This document shows positions 12,867 to 21,169 of a DNA stretch of 64,000 nucleotides, one piece after another. Origin of the DNA: a virus. The stretch is from positions 1 to 64,000 of IMG/VR virus record IMGVR_UViG_3300034093_000288; one strand, given 5' to 3'. The translations under genes and the position numbers were made by a program. Numbering within the stretch: the first letter of the stretch is position 1; each line of letters begins with the position of its first letter. The notes below the pieces were generated by a model, which ran no database searches, was not told the DNA's origin, and saw nothing but the letters and a program-made list of their open reading frames with translations.

Positions 12867-13247
12867 ATGAGAAAAACACAACTAACAGACGTCATTCACT
12901 ACGAGAAGATGTCGCAGAAGCCTAACGCACTACTAATACAAACGCTACAGCAAACCCTTGACGGGCTACGTGAGTTTGACTTCAAGGACTTTATTGGAAC
13001 GGGTAGGTTTATACCTATCGACACACTACCTAACGAGTACAAGATATTTATCAGTAAGGACACAGCATCCATTGTTGTCTACGTTGGAAATTACTTCATT
13101 CCATGCGACGCAGACGGATACTTCTTTATCACCATAGATAACCGAAGTGAGGCTGATGAGCACCTTGAAGTATTCAAGAGTAAGAAACTAATTGACGTTG
13201 AACATAAGCTATGGGACACATACGCACATGAATCATTTAAGCGATGA
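12867..13247 (+). CDS. Hypothetical protein at head of recombination operon (126 aa)
   Basis: First gene after the 12815-12846 promoter. It has a helical start, then beta-like stretches (YKIFISKDTASIVVYVGNYF and DGYFFITIDN). No family recognised. It overlaps the following gene by 4 bases (ATGA). Confidence 0.55.
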   Translation: MRKTQLTDVIHYEKMSQKPNALLIQTLQQTLDGLREFDFKDFIGTGRFIPIDTLPNEYKIFISKDTASIVVYVGNYFIPCDADGYFFITIDNRSEADEHLEVFKSKKLIDVEHKLWDTYAHESFKR

Positions 13248-13546
13248 AGAAGAGCGTATTCACTCAGTATGTAGACATCGTATCAAGGATGTTTGCAATG
13301 ACACCTGGGCAGATGTTCGAGAACACCAAGCGCCGTTCGGTAACCGAGGCGCGTCAGTTGTTCATCTTCCTATGCATCAGACGTCAAATCCCCATGTGTA
13401 ACATTATGGATTGGTCGCTAGTATACGGACGTAAGTTCACGTACTCATCAATCATCAATGCTGTTCGCTACATGGAGCGTAAGATGGCAGACGATAGGGA
13501 CTACATCCAAATAATAAAGAACATCGAATCCAAAGTAATCAATTAA
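13244..13546 (+). CDS. DnaA domain IV-like DNA-binding protein (100 aa)
   Basis: The pattern NTKRRSVTEARQLFIFLCIR, then DWSLVYGRKFTYSSIINAVR and YMERKM follows the DnaA C-terminal domain: a basic ARQ helix, then a helix-turn-helix with a degenerate signature in place of GGRDHTTV, then a last helix. It lacks AAA+ domains. A second, better conserved example is encoded at 20642-21169. Such stand-alone domains could recognise phage origin or promoter sites; the CGACA arrays are candidates. DNA binding is inferred. Confidence 0.65.
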   Translation: MKKSVFTQYVDIVSRMFAMTPGQMFENTKRRSVTEARQLFIFLCIRRQIPMCNIMDWSLVYGRKFTYSSIINAVRYMERKMADDRDYIQIIKNIESKVIN

Positions 13547-13556
13547 ATCAATACAT

Positions 13557-14168
13557 ATGAAAGAACAACAATCAGTTTTTAAGACACTCTCGTCAGTAGA
13601 CATCAGAGAGAAAATCGAGACCAAGGGTAACGTCAAGTATTTGTCTTGGTCATTCGCTTGGGAAATCCTCAAGGAGCACTACCCATCAGCAGAGAGAGTT
13701 GTGTATGAGAATCCATCTACGGGACTCAACTACTTTACGGATGGCAACACAGCCTACGTTAAGGTTGGTGTAAGGGTAGACGGTATTGAGAACATCGACT
13801 ACCTACCAATCATGGACTTCCGCAATCAATCTATCCGCTTAGATAAGCTTACGTCAATGGACGTTAACAAGGCTATTCAGCGTTCGACTGCTAAGGCTAT
13901 CGCCATGCATGGCTTAGGACTTCAGTTGTGGACGGGTGAGGATATGCCTGAGATGACTACAGCTAAGCCTACGAAGCCCGCTAAAGCTACTGAGGAGGAG
14001 CCTAAGCTAACAACTCTCATCGTTAATAGTGATGACTACCACAAGGTACTTAAGTACGTTCAGGACAACGCATCGCTTGGCGAGGAGAAAATCTTCAAGC
14101 AGATTGAGCGTAAGTATGTGCTCACACCATTAGTAAAGAAAGTATTAATCAAAGAGATAACAAAGTAA
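13557..14168 (+). CDS. Sak/DUF1071-type single-strand annealing protein
   Basis: A 203-residue protein. GNVKYLSWSFAWEILKEHYP, YFTDGNTAYVKVGVRVDG, YLPIMDFRNQSI and VNKAIQRSTAKAIAMHGLGL, then WTGEDMPE, match the DUF1071 (Sak) recombinase pattern of Rad52-like annealing proteins. Residues after about 130 form a Lys/Pro linker and a helical tail. It promotes annealing of complementary single strands during phage recombination. It is paired with the exonuclease gene one base downstream and an SSB-like protein further along. Confidence 0.85.
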   Translation: MKEQQSVFKTLSSVDIREKIETKGNVKYLSWSFAWEILKEHYPSAERVVYENPSTGLNYFTDGNTAYVKVGVRVDGIENIDYLPIMDFRNQSIRLDKLTSMDVNKAIQRSTAKAIAMHGLGLQLWTGEDMPEMTTAKPTKPAKATEEEPKLTTLIVNSDDYHKVLKYVQDNASLGEEKIFKQIERKYVLTPLVKKVLIKEITK

Positions 14169-14169
14169 C

Positions 14170-14904
14170 ATGAACAACGTAACAGAACTATTAAAGAATG
14201 ACGCTGAGTATTACGGAGGGGTAGGAAAGAACTACCTCTCTAACTCCGACATTGGCGCGCTATTAACTAACCCAAAGACGTTCAAGCAAGACCGACCTGA
14301 TAACAAGTCGTTTGCTGAGGGTCGCTACTTCCATCAGCTACTCATTGAGCCCGACAAGGCACAGGTAGCGAACATGGTCGAGGCATCTACGCGTAACACC
14401 AAAATCTACAAGGACTACTGCGATGCCAACGAGTTGGACTTCTGCTTACTCAAGCACGAGGTTGATGAGGTTGAGTCATTAGCTAAGTTGATGCGCTCTA
14501 ACATCTACTTCTACGACGAAATCTACAAAGACGGCAACGTGTATGAGCAGCCGGCCATCGGAGAGATTAAGGGATTGATGTGGAAGGGTAAGGCGGACAT
14601 CATCACCGATGAGGTCATCATCGACCTGAAGACTACGTCCGACATTCAAAAGTTCAAGTGGTCAGCTAAGGCCTACAACTACGACAGCCAAGCTTACATC
14701 TACCAAAAGCTATTCGGTAAGCCGCTTATCTTCTTTGTAATTGACAAGACCACTCAGCAGTTGGGTATCTTCCGTCCTACCGAGAACTTTATCCTAGGTG
14801 GTGAGCGCAAGGTCGAGAGAGCCATTGAGGTATACAACACGTACTTCGGTGACAACGCAAGTGATGACATCGACAACTACTACATCGACGAGCAATTAGA
14901 CTAA
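14170..14904 (+). CDS. RecE/exonuclease VIII-like PD-(D/E)xK nuclease
   Basis: A 244-residue protein. The nuclease core is visible as LMWKGKADIITDEVIIDLKT (Asp, then the D-L-K of the active site near residues 140-160), followed by the conserved helix YNYDSQAYIYQKLFG. The N-terminal NYLSNSDIGALLTNPKTFK and FAEGRYFHQLLIEP are typical of phage RecE-like (DUF3799) exonucleases. It would resect double-stranded ends to give the single strands bound by the Sak-type protein encoded directly upstream. Confidence 0.85.
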   Translation: MNNVTELLKNDAEYYGGVGKNYLSNSDIGALLTNPKTFKQDRPDNKSFAEGRYFHQLLIEPDKAQVANMVEASTRNTKIYKDYCDANELDFCLLKHEVDEVESLAKLMRSNIYFYDEIYKDGNVYEQPAIGEIKGLMWKGKADIITDEVIIDLKTTSDIQKFKWSAKAYNYDSQAYIYQKLFGKPLIFFVIDKTTQQLGIFRPTENFILGGERKVERAIEVYNTYFGDNASDDIDNYYIDEQLD

Positions 14905-14922
14905 CCTTTAAATCAGAATAAG

Positions 14923-15123
14923 ATGACAGCAGTAGAAAAAGCACAAGAGTTATTTATGAGAAATTTTGAAATAACTGTTGATGATTATTGTGCCAAACAA
15001 TGCGCTTTGATTGCAGTTGATATAGCAATCAAGTGCTGTAAAGATTACGATGAAGTACATGAAAACTATACCACTCAGGTAAATTATTGGCAAGAAGTAA
15101 AAAACGAACTAAATAAATTATAA
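14923..15123 (+). CDS. Small hypothetical protein (66 aa)
   Basis: A helical protein (EKAQELFMRNFEITVDDYCA, Cys residues at CAKQCA). The 18 bases before its ATG are repeated before the internal ATG at 15284 in the next gene, indicating a duplicated gene-start region. Function unknown. Confidence 0.6.
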   Translation: MTAVEKAQELFMRNFEITVDDYCAKQCALIAVDIAIKCCKDYDEVHENYTTQVNYWQEVKNELNKL

Positions 15124-15127
15124 TAAA

Positions 15128-15400
15128 ATGAAACAGACAGCAGTAGAATGGTTAGAGCAAGAGCTCTATAAGACAGGATGGGAGCAATTAACTCATGAGG
15201 AAAAAATGAATATTTGTTGCACTGCAAAAATGATGGAGAGAAAGCAGATAGATACTACAACGAAACCTTTAAATCAGAATAAGATGGAAAACAAAAGAGA
15301 ACGTAGAGAAAGGTCAGGTGCGATAGGCACCATGATACTAATAGGAACAATAATTTTGTTAACAATAATCAACTTTATTTATGAAATATCAACAAAATAG
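15128..15400 (+). CDS. Small protein with C-terminal membrane span, possible fusion (90 aa)
   Basis: The first half, TAVEWLEQELYKTG through AKMMERKQID, is the common small phage protein with TAVEWL---L and AK-ME--QI. The second half, after internal ATG 15284 (MENKRERRERSGAIG), holds a membrane span (MILIGTIILLTIINFIYEI). The join encodes PLNQNKM, which is the copied leader CCTTTAAATCAGAATAAG read as protein. This suggests two genes merged by loss of a stop, or two products from one frame. Confidence 0.6.
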   Translation: MKQTAVEWLEQELYKTGWEQLTHEEKMNICCTAKMMERKQIDTTTKPLNQNKMENKRERRERSGAIGTMILIGTIILLTIINFIYEISTK

Positions 15401-15470
15401 TTTGGTATATGGGTACATATTCTTAATTTTGATGGGTGCTATGACAGCACTATGTATCCTAAATTCTTAG
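15381..15470 (+). CDS. Tiny membrane peptide (29 aa)
   Basis: MKYQQNSLVYGYIFLILMGA then MTALCILNS, a single predicted membrane span. It overlaps the end of the preceding gene by 20 bases in another frame and fills the gap before the SSB-like gene. No SD site is visible; support comes from composition and position only. Confidence 0.4.
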   Translation: MKYQQNSLVYGYIFLILMGAMTALCILNS

Positions 15471-15491
15471 TAACTAATTAAATCAATAACA

Positions 15492-15794
15492 ATGGAACAA
15501 AAAGAAAGAACATTCGCAGACGGCTTTATCTTCAAGAGAAAAGAAAACGCACCCGAATTTGTAGTAGGTCGCTTATCAGTTAAGGTTGACGAGGCAATCG
15601 CATTCATGCGTGCAAACGCAAGTGATGGATGGGTAAATCTTGACATCAAGTACGGACGTACCGGTAACGCATACGTCGAGTTGGATACGTTCAAGCCAAA
15701 AAACGCTGACGGTTTTCAAAAGCCTCAGGCTGCTAAGCCAAAGGCACAACCTCAAGTAGAAGAGGACGACGAGGACGGGGACCTACCCTTTTAA
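15492..15794 (+). CDS. SSB-like single-stranded DNA-binding protein (100 aa)
   Basis: A compact N-terminal domain (FIFKRKENAPEFVVGRLSVK, then DGWVNLDIKYGRTGNAYVEL) is followed by a Pro/Ala/Lys linker and an acidic tail EEDDEDGDLPF. Such a tail is the partner-docking tip of SSB proteins. It lies in the recombination block just before a terminator and the CGACA locus. It probably coats single strands for the annealing protein and primase-helicase. The fold is inferred; the tail is clear. Confidence 0.75.
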   Translation: MEQKERTFADGFIFKRKENAPEFVVGRLSVKVDEAIAFMRANASDGWVNLDIKYGRTGNAYVELDTFKPKNADGFQKPQAAKPKAQPQVEEDDEDGDLPF

Positions 15795-15815
15795 TCGTTG
15801 ATAGTGAGAGAGTTA

Positions 15816-15842
15816 AGGGGAGTTTTCCGCTCCCCTTTTTTG
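15816..15842 (+). terminator. Intrinsic terminator after the SSB-like gene
   Basis: AGGGGAG (15816-15822), a 7-nt loop, CTCCCCT (15830-15836), then a run of T. It isolates the recombination operon from the replication locus. Confidence 0.85.
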
Positions 15843-15850
15843 ACCCCTAA

Positions 15851-16023
15851 AGTCTGTCGGAATGTTAAAATCTTCTCTCTCTATACTCTCTATATATATT
15901 TTACTATTCTTTCTTTTTTTATTTATTCTATTTTAGATTTAAAATCGACAGAATCGACAGTAAATTGAATATCAGATAGTTAGCCGACAGTAAAACGACA
16001 CTAATGAAATAAAATCGACATAA
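15851..16023. repeat. CGACA repeat array with AT-rich tract (locus 2)
   Basis: TGTCG at 15854, then a CT- and TA-rich tract (15870-15930), then CGACA at 15946, 15955, 15985, 15996 and 16016. The 9-base and 11-base spacings equal those of locus 1 at 6261-6461. It lies directly in front of the primase-helicase gene, so a replication origin or an autoregulatory site of that gene is likely. Confidence 0.65.
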
Positions 16024-16024
16024 C

Positions 16025-18457
16025 ATGACATTACAAGTAACAATCTTCCAAAACATCAAGGAAACAGCTGCCCCATTCTTTAAGGAGGTTGACGTTATCC
16101 TTGAGCGTATCAAGGAGGGTAAGTCTAAGGATTTGGTTAAGCGCATACGTGCTGAGAAGCGCAAGCCTGAGCGTAATGAACTAAAGAAGGGTCTACCCGC
16201 AATATGCTTTAGCGGTACGTTCAATAAGCGTGCTGACTCATCGCTCATTCAGCACAGCGGATTGATATGCCTAGACTTCGATGGATACGAAAAGCAGAAA
16301 TCATTACTTCAGGATAAGGAGAACCTATCAAAGAACAAGTACGTGTACTCGGTCTTTATCTCTCCATCTGGCAACGGCCTCAAGGTATTGGTTAAGATAC
16401 CCGCTGACCCCGAGAACCACACAAACTACTTCAACAGCTTAGAGAAGTACTTCAACAGCCCGTACTTCGATAAGACGTCTAAGAACATCAGCCGCGTGTG
16501 CTACGAGTCATACGACCCGCAGATACACGTTAACCCTAACTCAAGTATTTGGGATATCATCGAGGAGCCTGAGTACACCGAGATGAGTAAGTTTAGAGAT
16601 GCGCCGACCATTCCAATCACCGATGAGAACAAGATAGTTGACATCCTCATTAAGTGGTGGACTAAAAAGTACCCGATGGTTGAGGGTCAACGAAACCACA
16701 ACGCGTACATCTTGGCGCGTTCGCTAAATGACTTTGGCATCAACAAGAGCCTAGCTACCTACGTGCTTGGTCAATTCCAAACCCAAGACTTTACGCTTAC
16801 CGAGATAGCAAGAACGATTGATTCGGCTTACGCCAACACTTCTGACTTCGGTACTAAGTACTACGAGGACGAGGAGTACATCAATCAGCTACGTGCAAAG
16901 CTTCGTCGCGGTGTACCAAAAAAGGATGTGCGCTCTCAAATGCAAGATTCCAATTTGAGCAGCGAGGTAATCGATTCGGTACTCAACAAGGTTGAGGAGG
17001 AAAACGCTAAGCAGACGTTTTGGACCAAGAACGATAAGGGAGTCGTAAAGATTGTACACATTCAGTTCAAGCAGTTTCTAGAGGATAACGGATTCTACAA
17101 GTACTGCCCCGAGGGTGGTAAGAACTACGTGTTCGTCAAGGTGACCAATAACCTCATCGACCACACATCAGAGAAGGAGTTAAAGGACTTCGTGTTAAAC
17201 CATCTACTTGAGTTAGATGACATCATGGTGTACAACTACTTCGCTGACAACACTCGCTTCTTTAAGGAGGAGTTCCTATCGCTGTTGTCTACCATCGACA
17301 TCTACTTCATTGCAGATACCAAGGACACAGCGTACCTTTACTATCGCAATTGTGCGGTAAAGATTACAAAGAGAGAGGTCATACCAATTGACTACTTGGA
17401 CTTAGGTGGATACGTTTGGAAGGACCACGTGATTGATAGAAACTTTACCATATGCCCCGTAACAGAGGCCTGTGACTATAGGTACTTCATCAGAAACATA
17501 TGTGGCCACGACGACTACCGAGTCGCTTCCATGGAGTCTACCATTGGCTTCTTGATGCATGGGTACAAGAACCTATCGTTCTGCCCAGCTGTGATTCTAA
17601 ATGATGAGGTCATCAGCGACAACCCTGAGGGTGGTACGGGTAAGGGATTGTTCATGAACGCGCTAAGCCAAATGAAGAAGGTCGTCACCATTGACGGTAA
17701 GTCTTTTACGTTTGAGCGTAGCTTCGCCTATCAGTTGGTGTCAGCAGATACGCAGATACTTGTGTTCGATGACGTCAAGAAATACTTCGACTTCGAGCGT
17801 TTGTTCAGCGTTGTTACTGAGGGATTGACCCTTGAGAAGAAGAACAAGGACGCTATCAAGATACCATTCAGTAAGTCTCCAAAGATTGCCATTACCACCA
17901 ACTACGCTATCAGGGGTGCGGGTAACTCATTTGCTCGCCGTAAGTGGGAGCTAGAGTTACATCAGTACTATCGCAAATCATTTACCCCGCTCGATGAGTT
18001 TGGTAAGTTGATGTTCGGTGACTGGAACGATGTTGATTGGTGTGAGTTTGACAACTACATGATTGGGTGCCTACAGGGATTCTTAAACACAGGTCTTGTT
18101 AAGTCTAAGTTTGTCAACCTTAAGATTCGTCAGCTATCAGCTGAGACGTGCCACGACTTTATCGAGTGGTGTGGATTGGTTGAGAACATGGGCGATGAGC
18201 AGAGACTATACCCTGAGATTCGATACTACAAGAACGACCTATACTTCGACTTCATTAATGAGTACCCGGACTACGGACCTAAGGCTAAGATGACCATCAG
18301 TAGAACGCGATTCTACAAGTGGCTTACGTCATACGCACTATTTAAGGAGGGTATTGAGCCTACCGAGGGTAGAGATGACAAGGGCCGTTGGATTATCATT
18401 AACAAGAAGAAGCAAGAGCCCGAGGCTGAATACGAGGAACCTGAGTTATTTGATTAG
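16025..18457 (+). CDS. Primase-helicase: BT4734/VirE-like N-terminus and SF3-type helicase
   Basis: An 810-residue protein. The N-terminal 180 residues (GLPAICFSGTFNKRADSSLI, GLICLDFDGY, FISPSGNGLKVLVKIP) match the BT4734/VirE N-terminal primase-like domain of Bacteroidota elements. The C-terminal helicase has a Walker A NPEGGTGKG near residue 533, a Walker B ILVFDDV near 578 and an arginine-containing sensor segment (AGNSFARRKWELELH). It would unwind and prime DNA at the phage origin. The gene begins directly after the CGACA array. A short gene follows without gap. Confidence 0.88.
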   Translation: MTLQVTIFQNIKETAAPFFKEVDVILERIKEGKSKDLVKRIRAEKRKPERNELKKGLPAICFSGTFNKRADSSLIQHSGLICLDFDGYEKQKSLLQDKENLSKNKYVYSVFISPSGNGLKVLVKIPADPENHTNYFNSLEKYFNSPYFDKTSKNISRVCYESYDPQIHVNPNSSIWDIIEEPEYTEMSKFRDAPTIPITDENKIVDILIKWWTKKYPMVEGQRNHNAYILARSLNDFGINKSLATYVLGQFQTQDFTLTEIARTIDSAYANTSDFGTKYYEDEEYINQLRAKLRRGVPKKDVRSQMQDSNLSSEVIDSVLNKVEEENAKQTFWTKNDKGVVKIVHIQFKQFLEDNGFYKYCPEGGKNYVFVKVTNNLIDHTSEKELKDFVLNHLLELDDIMVYNYFADNTRFFKEEFLSLLSTIDIYFIADTKDTAYLYYRNCAVKITKREVIPIDYLDLGGYVWKDHVIDRNFTICPVTEACDYRYFIRNICGHDDYRVASMESTIGFLMHGYKNLSFCPAVILNDEVISDNPEGGTGKGLFMNALSQMKKVVTIDGKSFTFERSFAYQLVSADTQILVFDDVKKYFDFERLFSVVTEGLTLEKKNKDAIKIPFSKSPKIAITTNYAIRGAGNSFARRKWELELHQYYRKSFTPLDEFGKLMFGDWNDVDWCEFDNYMIGCLQGFLNTGLVKSKFVNLKIRQLSAETCHDFIEWCGLVENMGDEQRLYPEIRYYKNDLYFDFINEYPDYGPKAKMTISRTRFYKWLTSYALFKEGIEPTEGRDDKGRWIIINKKKQEPEAEYEEPELFD

Positions 18458-18458
18458 T

Positions 18459-18647
18459 ATGATTAGGTTTATCAAGTTTACCACCGTTTGGATTAGTCAG
18501 AACTTGGCTATACCATTTTGGACGATTGGACACGTGCACCTTATGACGTCTGTATACGATGACATTCATGAGGTGCTGATGTCATTGGGCATGAACATCA
18601 TAGTATTCGTAGGATTTATTATAAACTTTATTGAGGACAAAAAATGA
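18459..18647 (+). CDS. Small membrane protein (62 aa)
   Basis: Start at ATG 18459, one base after the primase stop. A hydrophobic segment near the C-terminus (MNIIVFVGFIINFIE) predicts one membrane span. Overlaps the next start by ATGA. Function unknown. Confidence 0.55.
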   Translation: MIRFIKFTTVWISQNLAIPFWTIGHVHLMTSVYDDIHEVLMSLGMNIIVFVGFIINFIEDKK

Positions 18648-18985
18648 AAACAAAACAATTGATTCACCTAGCTATGATTAACTCATACAACGTGATTACG
18701 GGTAAGATAGATGAGCACATGGTAATGGAGACATCTATTCCTATGTTCGCTCACGTACCTAATGAGGAGATAACTGAAAATAATTTCTCATCGATAATTA
18801 AGTACTTCGAGAACTTAGAGATGTATGAGGAGTGCGATCAACTCAAGAAGGAGTACGACCTACGCTTTGATTCTATGAAGAGAGCAAAGGATAGGATATG
18901 TGATTGCGAGTACCCAACGGTGCTCAGGTATAATTGGGAACAAACACGATGCGGGATATGCAAGAACTTATTGGAGAGGGTGTAG
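18644..18985 (+). CDS. Small protein with C-terminal Cys cluster (113 aa)
   Basis: A helical protein; the last 30 residues hold CDC and CGIC, a C-x-C...C-x2-C arrangement that could bind zinc. It sits between the primase-helicase and the SNF2-like helicase and overlaps the latter, so an accessory role in replication is possible. No family recognised. Confidence 0.6.
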   Translation: MKTKQLIHLAMINSYNVITGKIDEHMVMETSIPMFAHVPNEEITENNFSSIIKYFENLEMYEECDQLKKEYDLRFDSMKRAKDRICDCEYPTVLRYNWEQTRCGICKNLLERV

Positions 18986-20409
18986 TAGTCGAGAGGATAC
19001 CCGGCTACTCAGACCAAATGATGTACGACAGATGCGAGAGAATGTATGCTGTCTGCAGCAAGGAGAAGGAGGTAGTTGTTGGCAGAGGTAAGGCGGCAGT
19101 AAGAAAGAAAGTGCTGCATTACCGAAACATCGAGCCCATCCTTGAGGCACTAGAAAGGAGTATGGAATTTTACAAGGACAAAATGAAATTTGAATTTAGA
19201 GATTACCAAGTAGAGATAATGAAAAAGGCAGAATCGATTTTAAGCGCTTCTCGCTTCGTTTATTTAGCAATGGAGGTAAGGACAGGCAAAACACTCACAA
19301 GTCTCGGCATATGCGAGCTATTGAAGCCTGTGAGGGTTCTATTCGTAACTAAGAAGAAGGCAATAACAACAATCCAAAGAGATTATGATTTGTTAAACCC
19401 TAACTACGCACTAGACGTTATCAATTACGAGAGCCTTCACACCATAGAGAGATATGGTTACGACGTCATTATATTAGACGAGGCACATGGAATGGGAGCC
19501 TTTCCTAAACCAAGTAACCGAGCTAAGATTGTAGCCGAGTTTATTGCCGCCAATAGACCATACGTCATCTTACTTTCAGGTACACCAACACCCGAGTCGT
19601 ACTCGCAGATGTACCATCAGGTGTACTCAATTCCAAAGAACCCATTCAACAAGTACGCGAACTTCTACAAGTTTGCAGGTGACCACGTTGATGTAAAGGA
19701 GAGAACAATCAACAGCCTACGCATCCGCGACTACTCGCATGGTAAGGACTCCATCTTAGAAGCCATGTCGCCGTACATGATTAGCTACACGCAGAAGGCA
19801 GCAGGCTTTGAGTCATCGGTTGAGGAAGAGGTACTGTATGTGGAGATGGAAGCAAAGACATACGACCTCATCAAGAGACTTAAGAAGGACTTGGTCATCG
19901 AGGGGAAGAGCGAGCTCATCCTTGGAGACACACCCGTCAAGCTTATGCAGAAGATACATCAGTTGTGTAGCGGAACGATTAAGTTCGAGAGCGGAAGCAG
20001 TATGATAGTGGACCTATCTAAGGCTAAGTTTATCAAGGAGAAGTTTTCCGGTAAAAAAATTGGAATCTTCTACAAGTTCAAGGAGGAACTCAATGCGCTC
20101 AAGGAGGTGTTCGGTGATGAGCTGACCACGGAGCTGAGTGTCTTTGAAGACACCGACAAGAACATAGCCTTGCAGATTGTATCAGGACGTGAGGGAATCA
20201 GCCTACGCCACGCAGACTACTTGGTCTACTACAACATAGACTTTAGCGCCACTAGCTATTGGCAGTCTCGTGATAGGATGACCACTAAGGATAGAGCCTT
20301 CAATAAAATATATTGGGTGTTTGCCAAGGGTGGTATCGAGAAGGAGATATATAAGGCGGTAAGTAACAAAAAAGATTTTACAGTTAGTCACTTTAAGAAG
20401 TTGTTATGA
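18949..20409 (+). CDS. SNF2/DEAD-type superfamily 2 helicase
   Basis: About 486 residues from ATG 18949 (18958 is an alternative). Motifs in order are FEFRDYQVEIMKKAE (Q-motif-like), MEVRTGKTLTS (motif I), VIILDEAHGMG (motif II, DEAH box), ILLSGTPTPE (motif III), IVSGREGISL and YWQSRDRMTT (motif VI). The layout is that of phage SNF2-like helicases that remodel DNA-protein complexes or restart forks. The start overlaps the upstream gene by 37 bases. Repeat copy 6 encodes VFEDT between motifs III and V without breaking the frame. Confidence 0.88.
   Translation: MRDMQELIGEGVVVERIPGYSDQMMYDRCERMYAVCSKEKEVVVGRGKAAVRKKVLHYRNIEPILEALERSMEFYKDKMKFEFRDYQVEIMKKAESILSASRFVYLAMEVRTGKTLTSLGICELLKPVRVLFVTKKKAITTIQRDYDLLNPNYALDVINYESLHTIERYGYDVIILDEAHGMGAFPKPSNRAKIVAEFIAANRPYVILLSGTPTPESYSQMYHQVYSIPKNPFNKYANFYKFAGDHVDVKERTINSLRIRDYSHGKDSILEAMSPYMISYTQKAAGFESSVEEEVLYVEMEAKTYDLIKRLKKDLVIEGKSELILGDTPVKLMQKIHQLCSGTIKFESGSSMIVDLSKAKFIKEKFSGKKIGIFYKFKEELNALKEVFGDELTTELSVFEDTDKNIALQIVSGREGISLRHADYLVYYNIDFSATSYWQSRDRMTTKDRAFNKIYWVFAKGGIEKEIYKAVSNKKDFTVSHFKKLL
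20138..20153 (+). repeat. 16-bp near-palindrome, copy 6, inside the helicase gene
   Basis: GTGTCTTTGAAGACAC is read as V-F-E-D-T at about residues 397-402, in a loop-like region between helicase motifs. Confidence 0.92.
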
Positions 20410-20654
20410 CCGAGCAGCAGATACAGGCCAAGAAGATTAAGGAGCTTGAGGAGAACGGGTACTACGTCATCAAGTTGGTAAAGACCAATAAGAACGGAAT
20501 ACCAGACCTCATCGCTATACCTAAGGACTCTGACGTGCTGTTCGTAGAGGTTAAGACTGACGTCGGAAGACTCAGCAAGCTGCAAGAGTACAGGATAAAA
20601 GAATTAAGTAATCACGGAATTAAAACAGAAATACAAAAGGGATGGAAAAAGTAG
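20406..20654 (+). CDS. VRR-NUC family nuclease (82 aa)
   Basis: IKELEENGYYVIKLVKT, NGIPDLIAIP and VLFVEVKTDVGRLSKLQEY show the PD...ExK active site of the VRR-NUC domain, a stand-alone virus-type nuclease. Such proteins are thought to cut branched DNA. It is coupled by ATGA to the helicase gene, a frequent pairing in phages. Confidence 0.88.
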   Translation: MTEQQIQAKKIKELEENGYYVIKLVKTNKNGIPDLIAIPKDSDVLFVEVKTDVGRLSKLQEYRIKELSNHGIKTEIQKGWKK

Positions 20655-21169
20655 AGACAACATTTGAAATTACAAAGACAGTAGAGTTTGTTAATGACTT
20701 CTTTGGAGTTGACATATCATCTAGGTCTCGCAAGAGAGAGATTGTAGAAGCACGAATGATGTACGCTAAGCTAATGAAGCGCTACACCAAGCACTCACTA
20801 AGCGCGATTGGTGCGCCAATTGGCAGAGACCACTCTATGATTATTCATTACACCAAGAACTTTGCTTGGCTTAAGAAGAGCGAACCTGAGTTCGCGCGTA
20901 AGTTCGATACGCTTAACGATATGTACGAAGAGTTTAGAGCGGTGTGGTTTAGCGAGGAAAGGTTTGATGATAAGAGTAAAATTGTATTCTTACAAAATGC
21001 ATTGAATGCTGAACAGGAAAAGGTAGAGAGATACGAGAAGTACTTAAGTAAAATCCAGCGCCTTGACTCAATCATCCAACTCATAGAGCAGAGGACGCCT
21101 AAGGGTGAGGAGGATTACGCAGAACAAAAAATAAATAGAATGTTTAACTCAATAATTTTTAACACATGA
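20642..21169 (+). CDS. DnaA domain IV-like protein with helical tail (175 aa)
   Basis: Residues 25-80 (SSRSRKREIVEARMMYAKLM, SAIGAPIGRDHSMIIHYTKN) are a clear DnaA C-terminal domain, including the GRDHS-IIH recognition helix. A coiled helical tail follows. No AAA+ domain is present. It overlaps the VRR-NUC gene by 13 bases. It may bind DnaA-box-like sites to control phage or host replication initiation. With the 13244-13546 product it makes two such proteins in one phage. Confidence 0.8.
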   Translation: MEKVETTFEITKTVEFVNDFFGVDISSRSRKREIVEARMMYAKLMKRYTKHSLSAIGAPIGRDHSMIIHYTKNFAWLKKSEPEFARKFDTLNDMYEEFRAVWFSEERFDDKSKIVFLQNALNAEQEKVERYEKYLSKIQRLDSIIQLIEQRTPKGEEDYAEQKINRMFNSIIFNT

